From: Terriglobales bacterium
GTDB taxonomy: Bacteria > Acidobacteriota > Terriglobia > Terriglobales > Acidobacteriaceae
Reading direction: 5' to 3'
DNA length: 64,000 bases
Assembly (NCBI GenBank): GCA_035561515.1
Contig: DATMXP010000054.1
Span: 45,961 to 109,960 of the forward strand
A model generated the notes under the pieces. It was not told the origin of the DNA. It ran no database searches and saw nothing but the letters and a program-made list of their open reading frames with translations. A program made the position numbers and the translations under genes. Of the stretch, positions 50,758 through 58,737 are shown piece by piece. Each line of letters begins with the position of its first letter. Within the stretch, counting starts at the first letter, position 1.

Positions 50758-52272
50758 CTAGTTGTAGCCTCGCTTGTTGCGGAACGGGAGTTCATCGCGA
50801 TACCGTTCACGGTCTCGAGTGTCGCGTTCCGGTTGCCGTGCCTGGGGTTGGCGTTCTCCGGCGGAGAAGACTCGCTCTTCATTGCGGCCAATCCGCTTGT
50901 GCGCGTGCAGGCCTTCAAGGACGAACTCAGCCGCCGATACCTGTATCTCCGCAGGATCCTTGGCGTGGATCCCGAGTGTGCCGAGTTTCTCGTTCAGCCC
51001 CTGAATGTCCCTCAACGTTTTCGCCAGCTCAGCAGCAGAGGCCGTGTCCGACATCTGGATGTTCCCGCCGAGGTCGAACCACTGGATGACCTGCTGCATA
51101 TTCACACCGTGGAAATACTGATCGTAGGTCCCGGCGATAGCGGCGCGAATCAATTCACGCGCGACCGTGTCGGCACCCTTTACTTCGCCCTCGTACTCGA
51201 GTTCCAACTTCCCGGTGATGGCGGGCATGGCGGCATAGATGTCGCCCATGCGCGGCACCACGCGGTTCTCGCCATTGCGTAACGCTCGCCGCTCGGCGTT
51301 GGAAATCACGTTCTCCAGGCATGAAATCGGAAGCCGCTGACTCACACCGGAGCGCTTGTCGATTCGCTTGTCGTCGCGGGCGCAGAAGGCGATTCGCTCG
51401 ATCACTTCCGCCACGTACTTCGGAATACTCAACTCGTGCCCGTTGCGTTGTGCCCACGCTTCCTGTGCAGTGATGGAGATTCCTTCCTCCACCGTCGCTG
51501 GGTAATGCGTACGAATCTCCGAACCAATACGGTCCTTCAACGGCGTGATGATCTTGCCGCGAGCCGTGTAGTCTTCCGGGTTGGCGCTGAATACCAGGGC
51601 GACATCCAACGGCAGACGCACCGGATAGCCCTTAATCTGCACGTCGCCTTCCTGCATGATGTTGAACAGGCCGACCTGGATCTTTCCGGCGAGATCGGGA
51701 AGCTCGTTGATGGCGAAGATCCCGCGGTTGGCGCGAGGCAGCAGGCCGTAGTGCACTGTCATCTCGCTCGAGAGTTCGTGGCCGCCCTTCGCCGCTTTGA
51801 TCGGATCGATGTCGCCGATCAGGTCGGCGATGGTCACGTCCGGTGTAGCCAATTTTTCTACGTAGCGGTCGTCCGCCGAGAGATACGCAATCTTTGTTGC
51901 GTCTCCGCACTTGGCAATCAGCTCGCGGCAACGCCGGCAGATCGGTTCGTAAGGATTGTCGTGGATCTCGCATCCCTCTATGTAGGGCGTGGCTTCATCG
52001 AGAAGGGAAGTCAGGGCTCGCAGGATCCGGCTCTTCGCCTGTCCGCGCAAGCCTAGCAGGATGAAGTTATGCCGCGAGAGGATTGCATTAACGATCTGTG
52101 GAATTACCGTATCTTCGTAACCGACGATTCCGGGGAAGACGTTCTCACCTTTTTCGCGCAATCTTGCGATCAGGTTCTCACGCATCTCGTCTTTCACACG
52201 GCGGGAGCGCAGGCGGGACTCAGAAAACAATTCGCTTTGGCGAAGTTCGCCAAGCGTCCGGGGATAACTCAT
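50758..52272 (-). CDS. MoxR/Mg-chelatase-like AAA+ ATPase with four-cysteine insert
   Basis: A 504-residue AAA+ ATPase. Walker A is GLRGQAKS (74-81), Walker B is GIFAINELPDL, and VFSANPEDYTARGKIITPLKDR is the sensor/arginine region. After Walker A lies a short insert with C101, C112, C115 and C122 that could bind zinc. The C-terminal quarter is a helical lid with a charged tail rich in Arg and Glu. ATG 52272 is preferred over GTG 52293. It is co-transcribed with the VWA protein. Confidence 0.85.
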   Translation of the reverse strand: MSYPRTLGELRQSELFSESRLRSRRVKDEMRENLIARLREKGENVFPGIVGYEDTVIPQIVNAILSRHNFILLGLRGQAKSRILRALTSLLDEATPYIEGCEIHDNPYEPICRRCRELIAKCGDATKIAYLSADDRYVEKLATPDVTIADLIGDIDPIKAAKGGHELSSEMTVHYGLLPRANRGIFAINELPDLAGKIQVGLFNIMQEGDVQIKGYPVRLPLDVALVFSANPEDYTARGKIITPLKDRIGSEIRTHYPATVEEGISITAQEAWAQRNGHELSIPKYVAEVIERIAFCARDDKRIDKRSGVSQRLPISCLENVISNAERRALRNGENRVVPRMGDIYAAMPAITGKLELEYEGEVKGADTVARELIRAAIAGTYDQYFHGVNMQQVIQWFDLGGNIQMSDTASAAELAKTLRDIQGLNEKLGTLGIHAKDPAEIQVSAAEFVLEGLHAHKRIGRNEERVFSAGERQPQARQPERDTRDRERYRDELPFRNKRGYN

Positions 52273-52438
52273 AAGGCCGGGGACCTCACCCACTTTGATG
52301 CGATTCTACCCCATGTAGCACCTGAAAAGAGATGCCGCCGGTCCCTGAAAGTGCACGAATTACCGCGGAAAGACCGGCTCATGTTTTCTTCACAGGCGAA
52401 GCCTTGACTTCATCCTTCATACCTAATACAAGCAGCCC

Positions 52439-53263
52439 ATGCGACTTGCAGGGAAAGTAGCTGTAATTACCGGAGCCTCCATGGGTATTGGGGAGGCGAT
52501 TGCCAGGCTTTTTGTTGAAGAAGGAGCCCGGGTGGTCCTCAGCTCCCGTGACGAGGCCCGTGTTGAGGCTGCTCGGCAACGGATCGGGCATCAGGATCGG
52601 ACGCTTGGACTGTTCTGTGACGTCCGCAACCGCGAGGACCTCGAACGTCTCATGAGCCTCACGCTGCATAACTTCGGCGGCCGGGTGGATATCTGGGTCA
52701 ACAATGCGGGTTATGGTCTTGCCGATTCCATCGAGATGATGGACATGGACGCTTGCCGTGCCATGTTCGATACCAACCTCTATGGCGCGATTCAGGGAAT
52801 GCAGGTCGCAATCCCCGTCATGGTCAGGCAGGCCTCGGGAACCATCATCAATATCTCCAGCGTCGCCGGACACATTCCCGTTCCCTACAAAGGCGCCTAC
52901 AGTGCGACGAAGTTCGCCCTCAACGCGATCGGCAAGGCGGCCCGGGTGGAACTGCACGGGAGCGGCGTAAACGTGCTCACGGTCTGTCCGGGTTACATCG
53001 CTACCAACTTCTCGAAAAATGTGGTGCGTGGGCGCGAACGCAAACATCTCGGTCCGTCGGTTCGAAAGGGACCGTCGCCAGACGTGGTAGCCCTCGCTAC
53101 TCTCGACGGGTACCTGAAAGGGAAGCGCGAGGTCGTGGTTCCCCGGCGTGACGGGTGGATCGTTAAGGCCTACCAGATTTGGCCGGGCGCAATTGAGCGC
53201 GCGATGCGGAAAATGATCTACGCCGGCGAGGAAGTCACAGTCGAAAAGGCAGCGGGAAAGTAG
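52439..53263 (+). CDS. Short-chain dehydrogenase/reductase
   Basis: A 274-residue classical SDR: cofactor loop VITGASMGIGEAIARL, NAG motif in WVNNAGYG, catalytic serine in NISSVAGH, and YSATKFAL (YxxxK). NADP-type features are suggested by SSRDEARV after strand 2. Members reduce keto groups of lipids or sugars; substrate unknown. ATG 52439. It is divergent from the MoxR gene and its stop abuts the convergent TPR gene. Confidence 0.85.
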   Translation: MRLAGKVAVITGASMGIGEAIARLFVEEGARVVLSSRDEARVEAARQRIGHQDRTLGLFCDVRNREDLERLMSLTLHNFGGRVDIWVNNAGYGLADSIEMMDMDACRAMFDTNLYGAIQGMQVAIPVMVRQASGTIINISSVAGHIPVPYKGAYSATKFALNAIGKAARVELHGSGVNVLTVCPGYIATNFSKNVVRGRERKHLGPSVRKGPSPDVVALATLDGYLKGKREVVVPRRDGWIVKAYQIWPGAIERAMRKMIYAGEEVTVEKAAGK

Positions 53264-53575
53264 CTAAAACTCCAGTTCATCGAGAAATGCCTGCATTTCA
53301 CTTTCGGCGTGACGATTGCCCGTCCTACCGGCGGCGGTGATCCCCTGCTGAAGCATGGCCTTGGCCTCATCGGTGCGTTCGGCCTTCGCGAGCGCCTGCG
53401 CCGCCATGAAGTAAGCGTTGGCGTAATCGGGATTGACGGCCAGAAGCTTCTTGAACTCCGCTACTGAAGAATCCACGTCACCTTTGTTGGAGTACTCCAT
53501 CGCCAGGCCGTAGCGGGCGAGTTGATTGTTGGGGTCCTGGGTAAGTAAGTCCTTCAGCATCTCCATCCGGTCCAT
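53264..53575 (-). CDS. Small TPR protein
   Basis: A 103-residue protein made of two to three tetratricopeptide repeats: LARYGLAMEYSNKGDVDSSV, FKKLLAVNPDYANAYFMAA and AKAERTDEAKAMLQQGI. No signal peptide is seen, so it is a cytoplasmic protein-interaction module. Its stop codon directly abuts the SDR stop on the other strand. Partner unknown. Confidence 0.7.
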   Translation of the reverse strand: MDRMEMLKDLLTQDPNNQLARYGLAMEYSNKGDVDSSVAEFKKLLAVNPDYANAYFMAAQALAKAERTDEAKAMLQQGITAAGRTGNRHAESEMQAFLDELEF

Positions 53576-53646
53576 AGGCAGCTCATTCTAATTCAGGCGA
53601 AGCATCGAGAGAATCCACAGGCTGGAATGAGTAGAATCATGGATTC

Positions 53647-54069
53647 ATGCCTTGTCCCTTTTTCATTCCACTGGAGCGCTTCGACGACGCTGGATGGGCG
53701 CATCCTCTTCGACTGCCGCTTGGCGCTGGGTTTCGAGGCTCGTGTTGTGCGCCCGGAGCGGAAGGCTATCAACCGACCGACGAGGAACTGAAGTCGGGCT
53801 GCAATCTCGGTTATGCCCGCACTTGCCCTCGGCTGCCACACGATCGCGACGCCGATGCAGTTCGCTTCTCGGTCCAACGCGAGCGAGACGGCCAGATTTC
53901 AATCTGTTATGTTTCAGAGTTGGACTATCTGCCGGCAGAGCACGGCATGTTGCATTACCAGGTTGCGGAACGGCGCTGGGTTCAACCCGCGCGCAATGTT
54001 CGCATCATGCCTTTGGCAGAATGTTTTCTGAACTCGTATTTGGATAGGAAAGGGAAGAACCATGGCTGA
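53647..54069 (+). CDS. Hypothetical cysteine-containing protein
   Basis: A 140-residue protein with a possible metal or iron-sulfur set: C3, C33-C34, C52 and C60 (MPCPFFIPLE, GSCCAPGAEG, SGCNLGYARTCPRLP). The second half is beta-rich (ISICYVSELDYLPAEHG, HYQVAERRWVQ). No family recognised. Its stop overlaps the start of the thioesterase gene by 8 bp, so both are translated together. Confidence 0.55.
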   Translation: MPCPFFIPLERFDDAGWAHPLRLPLGAGFRGSCCAPGAEGYQPTDEELKSGCNLGYARTCPRLPHDRDADAVRFSVQRERDGQISICYVSELDYLPAEHGMLHYQVAERRWVQPARNVRIMPLAECFLNSYLDRKGKNHG

Positions 54070-54562
54070 AGCCACCTTTGAGACGACGGGCAGGCCTGTA
54101 CGCGAATCGCAATCGGAAATGTCGGAGGTTGTGCTTCCCAATGACGCCAACCCTCTCGGGGCGTTGCTTGGCGGACGCCTGATGCACTGGATCGACCTTG
54201 CAGGCGCGTTGTCGGCGCACCGTCACGCCAAGAGCTACGTGGTAACGGCGTCCATCGATCATCTGGATTTCCTTACCCCCGTCCACGTTGGTGATCTCGT
54301 GATCCTTCGTTCGACCGTGAACCGGGCGTTTCACACTTCCATGGAAGTTGGCGTGAAGGCTTTTGTGGAGAACTACATCACCGGCGAACGACGGGTCGTA
54401 AGCACAGCCTATCTCACCTTCGTTGCCGTCGATCGCCACGGCCGCCGTCGGGCTGTGCCCCCGGTGATTCCCGAGACCGACGAGGAAAAGCGCCGTTTTG
54501 AGGACGCCGGCCGGCGTCGCGAGCACCGCGTGGCAGAACGTGCCCGCAAGGCGCCGGCTTAG
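54062..54562 (+). CDS. Acyl-CoA thioesterase (YciA/BFIT-type hotdog)
   Basis: A 166-residue single hotdog domain with LPNDANPLGALLGGRLMHWI, the typical helix-entry motif containing the active-site Asn/Asp region, and VTASIDHLDFLTPVHVGDLV. HTSMEVGVKAFVENYITGE follows and a charged tail closes the protein. It hydrolyses acyl-CoA to free acid and CoA, probably for short or medium chains. It is 14 bp upstream of a bidirectional terminator and converges on the mutase gene. Confidence 0.85.
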   Translation: MAEATFETTGRPVRESQSEMSEVVLPNDANPLGALLGGRLMHWIDLAGALSAHRHAKSYVVTASIDHLDFLTPVHVGDLVILRSTVNRAFHTSMEVGVKAFVENYITGERRVVSTAYLTFVAVDRHGRRRAVPPVIPETDEEKRRFEDAGRRREHRVAERARKAPA

Positions 54563-54578
54563 ATCGCTCACACAGCAA

Positions 54579-54608
54579 AAAGGCGCGAGCTTTTCGGCCC
54601 GCGCCTTT
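54579..54608. terminator. Bidirectional terminator between convergent genes
   Basis: Perfect 9-bp arms AAAGGCGCG (54579-54587) and CGCGCCTTT (54600-54608). A A-rich tract on the left and T-rich tract on the right make it work for both the thioesterase and the mutase genes. Confidence 0.85.
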
Positions 54609-54625
54609 CATTTTGCCCGGTGAAA

Positions 54626-56425
54626 CTAGGTGATGCTTGTCTCCTCGTAGGTTCCGTACACCTGCCGGAGTGCGTCGCAGATTTCGCCCACTGTGGCGTA
54701 CGCGCGAACTGCCTCGATGATGTAAGGCATGGTGTTCGCGTCGGAGATGCTGCCGTCGGCCTTCACCTTTGGTTCCTGGGCAGCAGCTTTCTTCAGGGCC
54801 TCCAGACGGCGTTGAACCTCTTCGTTCGAACGACGCGCCTTCAAGGCTTTCAGCTTGTCCATCTGCTGATGACGCACGGTCTCGTCGATGTAGAGGATCT
54901 GCGGCGGTTCCTCTTCAATTGTGAACTCGTTAGCACCGACGATGACTTTCTCGCGGGCTTCGGCGGCGCGCTGGAACTGATAGCTGGCCTCGGCGATCTC
55001 TTTCTGCGGATATCCGCGTTCGATGGCCTTCACCATCCCGCCCATTGCGTCGAGCTTCTCGAAGTAGTCGAAGGCGCCCTTTTCCATATCCAGCGTCTGC
55101 CGTTCCACGAAGTACGAGCCCGCCAGCGGATCGATGGTATTCACCACGCCGGTTTCATAGGCGACGATCTGTTGTGTACGCAGCGCAATGCGGACGGCGT
55201 CTGCGGTCGGTAGCGCGAGCGCTTCGTCGTACGAATCCGTATGCAGCGACTGCGTTCCGCCGAGCACGGCCGCGAGCGCCTGGATCGCGACACGCGCGAT
55301 GTTGTTCATCGGCTGCTGTGCCGTAAGTGACACGCCGGCAGTCTGGGTGTGGAATCGCATCAGCCACGTGCGTGCCTGCTTCGCGCCGAAGCGGTCCTTC
55401 ATCAGGCGATACCAGATCTTCCGGGCGGCACGATATTTCGCGATCTCTTCAAAGAAGTCGTTATGAGCGTTGAAGAAGAAGCTCAGGCGCGGACCAAATT
55501 CGTCGACATCCAGTCCCCGGCGGCGCGCCCATTCCACATACTCGACACCGTCGTAGATGGTGAACGCGAGTTCCTGGAGTGCCGTCGATCCGGCTTCGCG
55601 GATGTGGTATCCGCTGATCGAGATGGTGTTAAAGCGCGGCGTGAACTTCGAGCCGAATTCAAAGGTATCGATCACGAGGCGCATCGACGGCGCAGGCGGG
55701 TAGATGTACTCCTTCTGCGCAATGTATTCCTTGAGGATGTCGTTCTGGATAGTGCCGGAGACCTTCTTCCAGTCAGCCCCCTGTTTTTCGGCGACCACCA
55801 GGTACATCGCCCAGAGGATCGAGGCGGGCGAGTTGATGGTCATCGAAACGGTCGTCTTCTCCAGGTCGATTCCGGAGAAGAGAATTTCCATGTCCTCCAG
55901 AGAATCAATCGCAACGCCGCACTTGCCGACTTCGCCTTCGCTGAAGAAGTGATCGGAGTCGTAACCCATCAGGGTAGGGAGGTCGAACGCCACCGAAAGA
56001 CCGCCGCCTCCGTGTGCGAGCAGATACTTATAGCGCTCGTTCGTCTCCTCGGGAGAGGCGAACCCCGAGAACTGGCGCATGGTAAACAGCTTGCCGCGAT
56101 ACCCTGACGCGTGAATGCCGCGGGTATACGGGGGCTGTCCCGGGTATCCGAGATACTGGTCGTAGTTCCAGTCCTCCGGCAAGTCGGCCTCGGTGTAAAG
56201 ACGGCGGATCGGCACGTTGGAGATGGTGCTGAAGCGGGCATTTCCGTTCTCGTCGAGGTTGGTGCCGGTGGGGGCGCCAATCGGCTTCTCCGGTGACTTC
56301 TCGAGCAATGGAGCTAACGTTCGTTCGGCCCACTGACGTTCTGATTCCGAAGGCTGGCGGCCTTCGAAAACGTCCTGAATGGCCGACTCACGGACCTGCT
56401 TATTGTCTGAATTTTTAGGAGCCAT
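54626..56425 (-). CDS. Acyl-CoA mutase large subunit, isobutyryl-CoA-mutase type
   Basis: A 599-residue cobalamin-dependent mutase catalytic subunit. It covers the substrate TIM barrel (TRGIHASGYRGKLFTMRQF, GGGLSVAFDLPTLMGYDSDH, SISGYHIREAG, TQSLHTDSYDEALALPT) but lacks the C-terminal B12-binding domain, so a separate small subunit must exist elsewhere. At the position of the methylmalonyl-CoA-binding tyrosine (RQY) it has F119, and the carboxylate-binding arginine in KEFMVR is Q237 (KEYIAQ). From memory these are the isobutyryl-CoA mutase residues. It would interconvert isobutyryl- and n-butyryl-CoA, in valine or fatty-acid metabolism. Start ATG 56425. Confidence 0.85.
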   Translation of the reverse strand: MAPKNSDNKQVRESAIQDVFEGRQPSESERQWAERTLAPLLEKSPEKPIGAPTGTNLDENGNARFSTISNVPIRRLYTEADLPEDWNYDQYLGYPGQPPYTRGIHASGYRGKLFTMRQFSGFASPEETNERYKYLLAHGGGGLSVAFDLPTLMGYDSDHFFSEGEVGKCGVAIDSLEDMEILFSGIDLEKTTVSMTINSPASILWAMYLVVAEKQGADWKKVSGTIQNDILKEYIAQKEYIYPPAPSMRLVIDTFEFGSKFTPRFNTISISGYHIREAGSTALQELAFTIYDGVEYVEWARRRGLDVDEFGPRLSFFFNAHNDFFEEIAKYRAARKIWYRLMKDRFGAKQARTWLMRFHTQTAGVSLTAQQPMNNIARVAIQALAAVLGGTQSLHTDSYDEALALPTADAVRIALRTQQIVAYETGVVNTIDPLAGSYFVERQTLDMEKGAFDYFEKLDAMGGMVKAIERGYPQKEIAEASYQFQRAAEAREKVIVGANEFTIEEEPPQILYIDETVRHQQMDKLKALKARRSNEEVQRRLEALKKAAAQEPKVKADGSISDANTMPYIIEAVRAYATVGEICDALRQVYGTYEETSIT

Positions 56426-56495
56426 AAGTGCGGGTTATATAACCCTAGATCATAAGAGATGCCCGTTTCATGAGCAAGGAGGCGCGATTTTGCGA

Positions 56496-57026
56496 CTACC
56501 GCCCCGTCCCGGTACTCGCCGGCTTTCCCAGCAATCCTTCGATCTGGCGTAAGTGATTGATATCGTGCCCGGCTGCGAGTTTCACGATAGCCTCCACCGT
56601 CTCCTTGCCTCGCTCCGAGTGCATTCCGTATTTGTTCCACTCTGCCTGTGACAGCGACTCGTACAGGCGGAGATTGTTCTCCCGGGCGGCGGTGAACGCC
56701 GCAAGCGTGGGCTCAAGTTCGCGCGAGTTATACCGGAACGCCTGTTGCCAGCGATCCTGGTCGAACGCAGGAATCGGCACGCCGTCTTCTGCTCCGAGAA
56801 CCACCCGCACGCGATACCCCAGCACGATCTCCACATCTGACAGATGCGCCACCTGCTCCATGGCCGACCACTTGTTCGGCTCAGGACGTCTGCGCAACTC
56901 CGCATCCGCCACAGCCGTTGTGAGCTGCCGAAGCAGTGTCGGAGTGGCCTTAAGAACCTGTAAGAAGTCTTTGCCTTCCAGATACGACGTCAGTCGAGCG
57001 ATGTACTGCTGGGCGGTCTCTTGCAT
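56496..57026 (-). CDS. DinB-family metalloprotein
   Basis: A 176-residue four-helix-bundle protein. The three metal-binding histidines of the family are visible in EQVAHLSDVE, MHSERG and GHDINHLRQIEG. DinB-like proteins use the metal for thiol transfer or hydrolysis; many are of unknown function. It lies 70 bp upstream of the mutase gene on the same strand. ATG at 57026. Confidence 0.82.
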   Translation of the reverse strand: MQETAQQYIARLTSYLEGKDFLQVLKATPTLLRQLTTAVADAELRRRPEPNKWSAMEQVAHLSDVEIVLGYRVRVVLGAEDGVPIPAFDQDRWQQAFRYNSRELEPTLAAFTAARENNLRLYESLSQAEWNKYGMHSERGKETVEAIVKLAAGHDINHLRQIEGLLGKPASTGTGR

Positions 57027-57108
57027 AAAAATGCCTCGACACGAGCCTACCAGATGAGGCGCGTTCGAGGCATTCGATGGGACAGGCGACCTTATTGACG
57101 GTGCCGCT

Positions 57109-57585
57109 TTACACCGCGTGCATCACCTTGTGTTCATGCGTCTGCTCTTCGAACTGGTGTGCTTCCCAGTAGCCAAGTGACGCATAGTACAGCGCCTTGT
57201 CATAAAACTGGGCGATGAGTTGAAGCAGTTCAAATTCGCTGCGCAACTGTATTCCCGAGTCCTCCACCACCTCGGATTCCAGGAACTCCCAGAGCGTCTG
57301 CTTGGTAAGTAGCAGGCCCCACATGAAGTCATGGAACGGCACGCCCTGCTCGAAGCGGCGCTTTCCGAGATTCGTATAGGTCAAGAAAATGTCGTGCTCT
57401 GTTTTGTCATTCAGCCAATCCGAAAGGTTCTTGTACACCTCGTGGACACGGTTCTGAAGCTCCGCGTGAGGTACAAGCTTTCTCAGTTCGGCACATTTAC
57501 TGCTGGTTTCAACCTTGTGTATGAGTGCTCGGGCAAGTTGGTCGGAGTGGGTCTCGATCAGGCGAACGAGTTTCAGGGCGATCAT
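57109..57585 (-). CDS. Hypothetical all-helical protein (RsbRD-like?)
   Basis: A 158-residue helix-rich protein starting MIALKLVRLIETHSDQLARA. The pattern of long amphipathic helices (HAELQNRVHEVYKNLSDWL, FHDFMWGLLLTKQTLWEFL) resembles RsbRD N-terminal sensory domains of stressosome or kinase proteins, but this is a weak impression. ATG 57585 is chosen because GGAGG lies 5 nt upstream; the longer frame to 57693 lacks an RBS. It starts 122 bp after the upstream glycosyltransferase gene. Confidence 0.5.
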   Translation of the reverse strand: MIALKLVRLIETHSDQLARALIHKVETSSKCAELRKLVPHAELQNRVHEVYKNLSDWLNDKTEHDIFLTYTNLGKRRFEQGVPFHDFMWGLLLTKQTLWEFLESEVVEDSGIQLRSEFELLQLIAQFYDKALYYASLGYWEAHQFEEQTHEHKVMHAV

Positions 57586-57706
57586 GGCGCCTCCTGCAAC
57601 AGACCACCGATTGCCCTCATTCTCGTCCGAGGCGAAACGCTTCGCAGTGACGCCGAACACGTGGCTTTGGCCACTCCGGATTGCCCGGCTCACATACCCG
57701 GATCAT

Positions 57707-58465
57707 TTACAACTGCTTCTCGCGCGACATCTCCCACGCCTTCGAGTATTTCCAGGACACATACACCGCGTGATACATGTGCAACAGCAGCCCTTCCCGC
57801 CCGTCCAGGAATCCCAGTCGCACGAAATAGTTGTAGATGAACGTGAACACCGGCCGCAGCACGATGTCGATAAAGCTGAATCCGCGCGGACGTTTCCCGA
57901 CCACCTTCTTCGCACCAAGCGATGAATATCGGTTCATGTGATCGAGATACAGCGTCAGCGTCGGGTAGGTGTAATGAATCATGGGGTTCTTTGTGCGAAC
58001 CACCGGACGCCCACTCTTCAACTCGTACCGATCATGCGGATCATGTCCCGTCGAGTATCCATCCCCGCAGCGGAAGAGCCTCAACTTTGGATCGGGATAG
58101 AAGCCGCCGAAGCGCATCCAGCGTCCCATGAACAGGTTCTTTCGTGGAATCGCATACCCCTGATCAAGGTTTGCGGCCACGGCCTTCCGCACTTCTTCGG
58201 CCAGACCCGGCGTAACCTCTTCGTCTGCATCCAGCGCCAGTACCCAATCCTGCGTACAGAACTCGAGCACGTAATTTTTCTGCGCGACGTACCCGCGCCA
58301 GGGTTCATGAATGACCTTGGCTCCGTATTCTCGGGCGATGTCACAGGTCCGGTCTGTTGAGCCGGAGTCCATCAACACGATCTCATCGGCCCAGCGGACC
58401 GCCTCAAGCGTCCGCGCAATATTCTTTTCTTCGTTATGCGCCACGATGGCGACGGAGAGACCCAT
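57707..58465 (-). CDS. GT2 glycosyltransferase (LPS core / WaaE-like)
   Basis: A 252-residue GT-A glycosyltransferase of family 2: SVAIVAHNEEKNIARTLEAV at the front, the donor motif DSGSTDRT, and LALDADEEVTPGLAEEV, which carries the DxD metal site. The C-terminal helix TFIYNYFVRLGFLDG resembles WaaE/KdtX glucosyltransferases that add sugar to the lipopolysaccharide core. ATG 58465 is preferred over an ATG at 58492. Upstream is a stretch with two terminators. Confidence 0.82.
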   Translation of the reverse strand: MGLSVAIVAHNEEKNIARTLEAVRWADEIVLMDSGSTDRTCDIAREYGAKVIHEPWRGYVAQKNYVLEFCTQDWVLALDADEEVTPGLAEEVRKAVAANLDQGYAIPRKNLFMGRWMRFGGFYPDPKLRLFRCGDGYSTGHDPHDRYELKSGRPVVRTKNPMIHYTYPTLTLYLDHMNRYSSLGAKKVVGKRPRGFSFIDIVLRPVFTFIYNYFVRLGFLDGREGLLLHMYHAVYVSWKYSKAWEMSREKQL

Positions 58466-58557
58466 AAGGATTGTTCCGCGATGAAGGCGCATTATCTCAC
58501 ACGAAGATTCATCGTCGCCGCGACCGCACGCACCTCATCGTGACTCATCACACAACG

Positions 58558-58582
58558 AAAAAGGAGAGGCATTGGCCTCTCC
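58558..58582 (-). terminator. Minus-strand rho-independent terminator
   Basis: Perfect arms GGAGAGGC (58563-58570) and GCCTCTCC (58575-58582) with a 4-nt loop. On the minus strand it is followed by TTTTTCG. It is the second terminator after the TolC-family gene. Confidence 0.85.
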
Positions 58583-58687
58583 CGTTGAGGGTTGGATCTT
58601 TGGTTCTGGCGTTGTGAACGCCTGTTTGGATTGCCGCAAAGAGTATCGCAATACGATGTATCAGTAAAGCGGGATTTCATGTTCCAG

Positions 58688-58720
58688 AAAAAGAAAATGC
58701 CCGGAGCCGAAGCCCCGGGC
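58688..58720 (-). terminator. Terminator directly after the TolC-family gene
   Basis: GCCCGGGGC-TTCG-GCTCCGGGC on the minus strand (one mismatch), followed by ATTTTCTTTTT. It begins 18 bp after the stop codon. Confidence 0.85.
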
Positions 58721-58737
58721 TCGAAATGCAAACTTGC

